Shown here: one piece after another, positions 57,769 through 64,000 of the stretch
How the letters are laid out: each line of letters begins with the position of its first letter
How positions within the stretch are numbered: position 1 is the stretch's first letter
Assembly: GCA_001643675.2 (NCBI GenBank)
Contig: LSRY02000008.1
Location: 1,003,501-1,067,500, forward strand
Length of the DNA stretch: 64,000 nt
Direction of reading: 5' to 3'
Source: Monocercomonoides exilis
Taxonomy: Eukaryota > Preaxostyla > Oxymonadida > Polymastigidae
Position numbers and translations under genes: made by a program
The notes under the pieces: generated by a model
Told to the model about the DNA's origin: nothing
Databases searched by the model: none
Seen by the model: only the letters and a program-made list of their open reading frames with translations

Positions 57769-60531
57769 CTAAAGAAAAAGTAAATTATTGAGAGTTTCTA
57801 AAGAAAGAGAGTGTCTTCTATCCCCAACAATACGTCGAAGTCGAGAAAAGAGGCGCTCACAAGAAGCTTCGCTACACGGAAAAGTAACCAAGGCGAAACA
57901 AACATTCGAAAATATTGAATGAAATATACCAGATTTGCTAATTTCTGAAAATAACACAAATAAATTATTCTACAGATATGATTGATGGCAATCAAAAAGA
58001 AATGAAGAATACAAAGCTTCTAGCTTTTCCTTGAAGTATTCCGTTTGCTTAAAAAACACTTTTGATATATAACCATGAAATCCACTTTTCATTCTTATGA
58101 ACCAGTCCATATTAATTTTCTCTTGTGTGTTTCTTGTTTCTTTAACTTTTTGCTCCAATTTTTTTTGAGTTCCAATTTCAATTTGTTCATTTGAACCGAT
58201 GAAAACAATATCATCTTCATATTCTTCATTTTTCTTTTCTTCATCATCATCCAAATCATCCGTTTCATTTTTTCCTTTTTCTTCAGAACAATCTTCATTT
58301 TCTTTTCGCCTTTTGTAACGAGTGTTGTGAATAACATTTTCTTTCATTGTTGACGAAGAGGTCTCAGATTTTTCAGTATATTCATCTTCTTCAGAATCGC
58401 TTTCGGCTTGCAATAGTCCATATTCATCTTCATCTGTTTCATATGTTTTCACATGTTTCGAAGAAGATTCTTCACATTTTGTTGAAGAGTTTTCTTCGAT
58501 TATTTGGAGAAGTTGAACAATTCGAGAGTATCCTGGAAATGAGTTTTCTTTTTTTTCAAAAACTTTGGCTGAAGAAGACTGATTTGACGGAGGAATGACG
58601 GATGAATCTTTATTTGAGTTATCATAGAGTGATGGATTAAGTGACTGAAGTGCTGAATAAAACGAATCAATTGTGAAAGGGTTAAATGAGTATGTTGACA
58701 AAGAAGAAGGCAAATCGAATGACAATTTATTTGGAAAAATATCGCTATCTATTGGACTTCTGGACTCAACGATTTGTTTTGATGTTTTTGAAAATAATTC
58801 TTTCTTTCGGTCACTTCGTTTTTCGAAGATAACAGTTCTCAGATCATAATCGATAACTTGATTTGATGAAATTTGTCTAATGTTCATTGATGAATTTGAT
58901 GAAGAATTTGAAGGAGAACTTGATGAAGAATCAGAAAAAGATGAAGACGAAGGGGAGGAAACAAAAAAGGATTCGAAGAACGAAGACGAAATAGAAGCGG
59001 ATGGCATATGTTTTGATTGCTCAAATGTGCAAAGTGGATTCCTTTTTTCAGAAGTATTTTGAATCAAGTTTTGTAGATTTGTTTCTGATTCAGAGTGTTT
59101 CGTTGTTTGATCCAATGATTCACGACGAAAAACAAGTTCGTATTTCGCTTTCAGCCTTTTCAATTCTTTGTCGTAAGACTCAGAAAAAGAACCCAATTGA
59201 TGGTTATTTCTCCCTCCAGGAGTCAATGAAAAGGCCAAAGAGATCAGGTTTCCCCTATCACCTGCAAAAAAAAAATTAAACAAAAGGATTATAATATCAC
59301 ATAAACCAGATTGCCAGTTTTCTTCTGAGAATTCTTCAAGGTCCTGCATCCATGAGTAGCGAGCAAATGCTTTCACCAGCAAATGGAATACATCTCCTAA
59401 CTTCGTTTCATCTTTTTCGAACTGTAACTGTAGTTCTCTTAAGGGAAATAATAGAAGTTCACATTTGATCACATTTTCGAAAAAAATCAATTCCTATAAT
59501 TCAGAAAAAATCTCATCACGAAAATGTTTTCTAATAAAAACAAATATCAAAAATGCAAAGCCATCTTGTTTCAATGAAAGAAGGGCATTTTGGTGTTGAG
59601 GGTTGCCTTCGGGAAATCACCTTCGCTTGTTTCGTAAATGAAATAATTGCATCTTTCTGTGTTCGAAAGAATTCGTTATTGTTAAAAAAATGAGAAACAA
59701 CTAAGTTTAATAAATGGTTGCAACAATAAATAAAAATTGGTGGTGTACCTTTGTAAAATGACAAAGATTTTACTGTTGTGGTTTCTTCTGAAAGGCTCTG
59801 AATTGCAAGCTTCTGAGGAAGCAAGCTGTTGTGCAAAAACACCGAACTTCTCCGTGTAAATCTTTTATTTCAGTCATAATTTGGACTGCAAGTTGCGAAT
59901 AATCAAAGGAAGTGAAGCACGCTTTTACTAATTTATAAAACATTGGCTTTGCACCTGGATTCAACGGAACCACAGTTACAGCTGTGTACTTTTTACCAGA
60001 AATTACTCCACCGTCAATCATAATACCGACTGAAGAATTGAAAATTGCAGCATCCCTTTCTTTAATTGCACCTTCCACTTCCTCAAAAATTATTGCTGAT
60101 AGTTTTCTGTAATTCAATGTCGGAAATATGGTTTCTGGAGAAAATGATGGATTTTGCTGAGAAATCTGTATAAGAGAAGAAATGAAACTATTAAACTCAG
60201 ATGAATAAGTGGACAAAAATGCAATGTTACAATGTCCAATTAACCTCAAAAATTGTTTTTTTAATAAATCATATTGAAAATGAAATGGAACTACTTTTTT
60301 GTTTGAGTAATAAGTTGCTTGTTTGAGAGGATGATTCTGCTTCATAAATTTGACGATTGATGAATTTGTCAAAAGGGGACATTGATGATTAATTACTCGA
60401 TCACGTCCTTTTCTTCCGGAAACTCCACAATTAACTCCTTCTTTGCAGTTTGGACACAAATAATAAATATGTCCATCTTTTTTCAATGTTCCATCATTTT
60501 TCACAGGCGTATAAGCTATCCAAACTGACAT
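57769..60531 (-). pseudogene. hAT-family transposase, probably inactive
   Basis: Start MSVWIAYTPVKNDG at 60531. A BED-like zinc-binding motif follows (YYLCPNCKEGVNCGVSGRKG ... VINHQC), then IFNSSVGIMIDGGVISGKKY and TAVTVVPLNPGAKPMFYKLV in the first catalytic region. Near 59845 the frame shifts into LHNSLLPQKLAIQSLSEETT, PPIFIYCCNHLLNLVVSHFF and CPSFIETRWLCIFD, the 'CxxHxLNL' and 'RW' elements of hAT. A 506-residue frame (59490-57970) follows with a helical start, a long Ser-rich and acidic insertion and the segment YISKVFFKQTEYFKEKLEAL. The C-terminus (57957-57769) has the hAT dimerisation motif FPCSEASCERLFSRLRRIVG ... LETLNNLLFL. Frame changes at about 59845, 59510 and 57965 may be introns or lesions; the first has no evident splice pair. 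Terminal repeats not found; see the 17-bp tandem repeat at 60918. Confidence 0.8.
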
Positions 60532-61479
60532 TTTTTAAATTTCAAAGTGAACTTTTCCTATATCTTCTCCAGTGTTATTAGGATGCCTGTAAACTGGATA
60601 ATAATCAAAACAAATGATATGATATAATTTTTGATCAAAACTTGAAAAAATCTAACATTTTCCAAAATTTGTTGATTTTGAACATTCCAACTCAACAAAT
60701 GAACAATCACATTTTTTCAGCTATTCTATTTTTTTGCTTAATGCAGCACTCTTTTGAAAAAAAAAATTAAAAAGTTTCTGTCAAATTTAATCTTATGTTA
60801 AATTTAAACGATTTCTTTTGATTTTGTACTGTTTTGTAATTCCAAAGGCAAGCTTCTTAAAAAATCCTCATATGTTGTTAATTGTATCATGATATCAATC
60901 AAATAATCAATTTTTCCGTTCGACCGACTGATCTGTTCGACCGACTGATCTATTCGACCTACTGATCATTGTCGTAAAAATGAATTTTTGAAACAAATGA
61001 AAAATAGAAATTCTTTTGTTAAAAAAAGATAATAAGTTATTTTCTATGGACTAATGATAATTTTTAAATTTCGAAAACATGAAAAATCAAATTCATATTA
61101 GCAAAATGTTAAAAATTAGTCATTTAAATCAAAAAAAAAAAAAAGAAGAAAAGAAAAAAGAATCGTTGATTTGTTTGTTTTTCTATTTATTAATCAAAAA
61201 ATATAGATGCCATGATAAGAAAAAACGAATAAAAAAAAATGAAAATAAATTTAATTGTTGCAGATATATTTTTGCATTGTCGGTCGACTTGTCGAACATT
61301 TTGGAAAATGTCGGTCTGTCGCAAAGGCTTACGGATAACTTATGCATACAAACGGAAAACTCTATGAGAACATGAAAACAAAAAGATTTAGAATACAAAA
61401 AATTTTCAGGAAGGATTTTTCAGAAGAAGAAATATAATAATCTGTTTGGAAATAATCACCTTTATTCCTTCGTCTTATT
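60532..61479. other. hAT 5' flank and intergenic
   Basis: AT-rich, no gene. Contains the 17-bp tandem repeat (60918-60968) and related CGGTCGAC/TCGGTCTGTCG motifs at 61279-61322. Confidence 0.5.
60918..60968 (+). repeat. Three tandem 17-bp units (GTTCGACCGACTGATCT)
   Basis: Units at 60918, 60935 and 60952; the third has two or three changes. A related inverted motif (GTCGGTCGAC) lies near 61279. Placed 390 bp upstream of the hAT start, like subterminal transposase-binding repeats. Confidence 0.7.
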
Positions 61480-61815
61480 CTTTCTCTTCATCATCTTTAA
61501 CATTTTCATCATCAAAGCCAACACATCACCCCATTCATTCCTCCGCCCTCTCCAACTACAACACTTAAGCCACTATCATCGTCTGCGACTTCGCCTTTGT
61601 CTCTTCTCTTCAATCACACTTCTGCTTCCCTGTCACTTCTCTTGTTTCTCCCTGTCTTCCCTCTCTCTAAGATATCTGCCTTTGCAGAATGCACTTGCTC
61701 TTCACATGCTAGTTCAGCACTTCCTGCAAATGAATTTGTGGAGTATGTCTCGCTTTATTTAACAGATGAGAAGAATGACACGACAATAATACTACTGCTG
61801 ATTACACTTGATGTT
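61480..61815 (-). other. Possible 3' exon of the ubiquitin protease gene, with a TGA
   Basis: The minus-strand frame YSTNSFAGSAELACEEQVHS, AKADILERGKTGRNKRSDRE, AEV, then TGA, then LKRRDKGEVADDDSGLSVV and GEGGGMNGVMCWL to a stop. It reads like coding before and after the TGA. An acceptor (AAATAAAG) precedes it. It could be the C-terminal exon of the neighbouring gene, damaged, or a separate relic. Confidence 0.3.
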
Positions 61816-62139
61816 TCATGGTGCTGAATGGACTTGTGTTGTTTGCAGTGGGGAAGATGACATTTCGGAAGAAGAAAGAGGAGGAGAAGGAGAAGGAGAA
61901 GATGGAGGAAGAGAATTTGAAATATCATCCGGAAGAAGGATGGAAGAACGATCGGGTAAAGACTCAATTGAAGGAAGAATAGAGGAAGGATCAGGAAGAG
62001 GGAGAGAAGAAGAAGAAGAAGAAGAAGAAGAAGAAGAAGAGGAGGAGGAGGAGGAGGAAGATGAGGAAGAAGAATATAATGATGATGATGAATATGCTTG
62101 TGTAACTGTGCATGTCACAACAGATAAATACACCCCCAT
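61816..62139 (-). other. Ser-rich open frame over a GAA tract
   Basis: Frame with a poly-Ser run then LPDPSSILPSIESLPDRSS, ILLPDDISNSLPPSSPSPS and EMSSSPLQTTQVHS. It may be an additional C-terminal exon of the ubiquitin protease gene; the plus-strand Glu-rich frame is the mirror. Not decidable from sequence alone. Confidence 0.3.
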
Positions 62140-62145
62140 CCACTT

Positions 62146-64000
62146 TTAATTCATTTCTCTGTTTTGTGTGCACAGCAACTCTTCTGACTTGAGGAGCAGC
62201 CAGCCAACCCCAATCTGTGCCAAATGCTTCTCCAAAAGCAAAAGGTGTGACTTATGCTCAGCAACATCGAGACGAATGGAATAAAAAGAGGACAAAGTGA
62301 GTGAGCAAAGGGAAGCAACGTGGCTGGGTGCTTTTGTGGAAGAAAGAAGAACATCACAAAATGACTGCGAAATGATCGAATAAAATGCATCTTCTGGTAA
62401 AATTGGAAAAGAAGGAAGCGAAATTGTGCAAAAGGACGAATCCGAAGCAAAAAGAGGAGTAGGCTTCGTTCCTTTCAAAATCATAAGAATGGAGAGAGAA
62501 GCAGACGCAGATGGAGATGGTGCATTATACAGACAAGAAATGAGAGAAGTCAACAACGCTATTGCTTCTTCACGCGGAACCGGAGGCAGCTCATCCTGGC
62601 AAGCACTGTTACCATCCAGAGGAGCAAGTGAATACAGCGACTTCAATGCATATGTCCACTTTCCCGACTGTTTTGACAGAGAAGGGGAAAGAAAGTCCTG
62701 GCAGCGCTGAGGGTAATTGGCGAGGAGGAGCAGCCAAGAGCAAACAGGAGACAGAAAGCAGACATCGCGAGGAAGGCGAACAGAGGGACGAATTGGATGG
62801 CTTTCTTCTGCTTGGCAGGCAGAAGATCGCGCAGCGATGTGAAGAAGTAGAAGAGCTGCTGGAGCAGAATGGAGAGGTATTGCTGTGACAGAGAGGCGTC
62901 TGCTTTGGACAAATACACTGGGACTGACTTCAGAACAGCAGAAAGGGCGCAGAGGAGCACGCGGAAAAAACACAGATGCAGCTGAGTGTCTTTGCAGCGT
63001 AAGAGAAAGGCCTTCGCAATTGACGGCGCACCTGCAATGTCTTCAGATTCCAGCTTGTTCAGCTCCAGAGCAGTCATCGCACACACTGCAGTGGATGCAG
63101 TTGAACTCTTCTGGTTTTGCTTCCGGGCAAGGCAAGCATCCCACTCTTTTGCTTCTCCGCTGAGCAACTCAGTTGTGATGCGCTTAATCAGTTTGAACGA
63201 CAAGTCTGGCGAGCGGACAAGAATCTGCTCCAACTCCATGCTCCACTGTTCAAACACCGCATGATGCATTGAATGGGAGAAGGTGAAAAGCAAATAACTC
63301 ACACAAAAAATTTCAGGATGTGCAAAAATTTTGTATCAACCTTTTGAACATTCAAAACAATCATAGCCATAGAAGCTGAGACAGATGAGGATGAAGATGA
63401 TGAGCTTTTACCAGTAAGTTTCGTTTTAATCAAAGATGAAACATATGTTGCAGATGAAGCACCAGTTGAAGATAATCTGGTATTAGTGACTGTTGTTGCT
63501 GCTTCCTCTTCTTCGGCGTATTGTTCGCATCCAAACTGCTCGTCCCATCTGAAGATGATTTCATTGGTAAATGCTCTGTCAAGGCGGAATCTGCGAACAC
63601 ATCGTTATTAAAAGGAGAACGCATCTTCAGCGGAGACTGGTGGGGCGGTGGAGGATGCATTGCGAAAAGAGGAAAAGATCCGATTGCTTGCGATACAGTT
63701 GGAGGCAGATGGCTCCCTCTTGCCATTTCTTTCAGCTTTACCTGTAGAATCTGACTGAGCAGCTGGCGCTCGAGGCTCCAGTCGTCCACAGGCTGCTTTC
63801 GCTCGTAGATGAGGATGTATGCCGAGTACGGCTTGACCGTGTCTGCCTCGCTCAGCAGGCCCAGGCGCTTGTACTTGAGGATCTCGGGATCGATCAGCGC
63901 GGTGTCGTCCAGGAAGCTCCCGCCAAAGGCCTCTGCTTTTAGTGTCTCAATGGCAGGAGAAGGGAGCAGCCTAACTCTGTCGTCGTTGAACTCGTACCAC
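62146..64000 (-). CDS. Ubiquitin-specific protease (USP, peptidase C19), 3' part
   Basis: Deubiquitinating cysteine protease; only the end of the catalytic domain and the following helical region lie in the window. Exons: 63742-64000, 63341-63535, 63245-62790 and 62706-62146, with GT-AG introns that all keep frame. Exon 1 begins WYEFNDDRVRLL, the conserved USP box holding the third catalytic residue (Asn/Asp), then ETLKAEAFGGSF and KPYSAYILIYERKQ, the typical 'FGG ... AY.L.Y.R' end of a USP fold. Cys and His lie beyond base 64000. Downstream are an acidic/Ser linker (FGCEQYAEEEEAATT), then helical segments WSMELEQILVRSPDLSFKLI, TAVCAMTALELNKLES, LHLCFFRVLLCALSAVLKSV, PREEAIALLTSLISCLYNAP and HLLLLEKHLAQIGVGWLLLK. 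The long helical C-terminus suggests a large USP34/USP9X/USP24-type enzyme. The donor at 62789 (GTCCCT) is weak. Stop at 62146, unless the S-rich exon downstream belongs to it. Confidence 0.75.

Noticed and set aside
61808-62149. Plus-strand Glu-rich ORF
   Set aside because: Generated by the GAA/GAG tract. The opposite Ser-rich frame is equally artefact-prone, so no plus gene is called.

Overview
This is nuclear DNA of a protist. It is AT-rich, with GC-richer coding islands, short GT-AG introns (about 50-160 bp) and abundant Ser/Glu homopolymer coding. The multicopy 'EMNE...YLNEIKEI...YQSAW' protein family and the Pmp-like beta-helix plus pseudokinase surface protein suggest an oxymonad (Preaxostyla) close to Monocercomonoides. 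That assignment rests on recalled family features, not on a search. The genetic code looks standard: phosphomannomutase ends at TAA exactly where its family ends, unlike oxymonads such as Streblomastix that read TAA/TAG as Gln.

Layout. 1-2866: two minus-strand host genes, an unknown acidic protein cut by the window edge and a six-exon phosphomannomutase. 3180-3900: a decayed multicopy-family gene. 4031-11708: left arm of a large inverted duplication, holding an armadillo-like gene (+) and a giant 30-residue-repeat gene (-). 13352-17658: one apparently intact and one dead copy of the multicopy family, plus simple repeats and one copy of a 317-bp direct repeat. 17870-18736: a foldback element with 298-bp arms. 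19550-33000: a graveyard of decayed genes and one broken DDE transposon gene. 33960-35621: a pogo/Tigger-like transposon with an open catalytic half. 36334-39610: the second direct-repeat copy and a second intact multicopy-family gene. 41490-48106: right arm of the inverted duplication, with the same two genes in opposite orientation; only this arm keeps the N-terminal exon of the armadillo-like gene. 49675-52490: AT-rich inverted terminal-like repeats around decayed exons. 53990-57268: a beta-helix/TM/pseudokinase surface-protein pseudogene. 57769-60531: a hAT transposon gene. 61480-64000: the 3' part of a large ubiquitin-specific protease gene (minus strand) running off the window.

The main novelty candidates are the paired giant proteins built from 30-residue 'DGWTMAM.WI...EPPEWMRHD' units. 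They are 1306 and 946 residues long and differ by exactly 360 residues, which is 12 units. They sit in facing arms of an inverted duplication about 30 kb apart, which could support gene conversion, inversion and rapid repeat-number change. Most of the DNA between and around the arms is decaying genes and transposons, so the region looks like a fast-evolving, possibly subtelomeric block. I see no RNA genes, CRISPR arrays or prokaryote-type operons.
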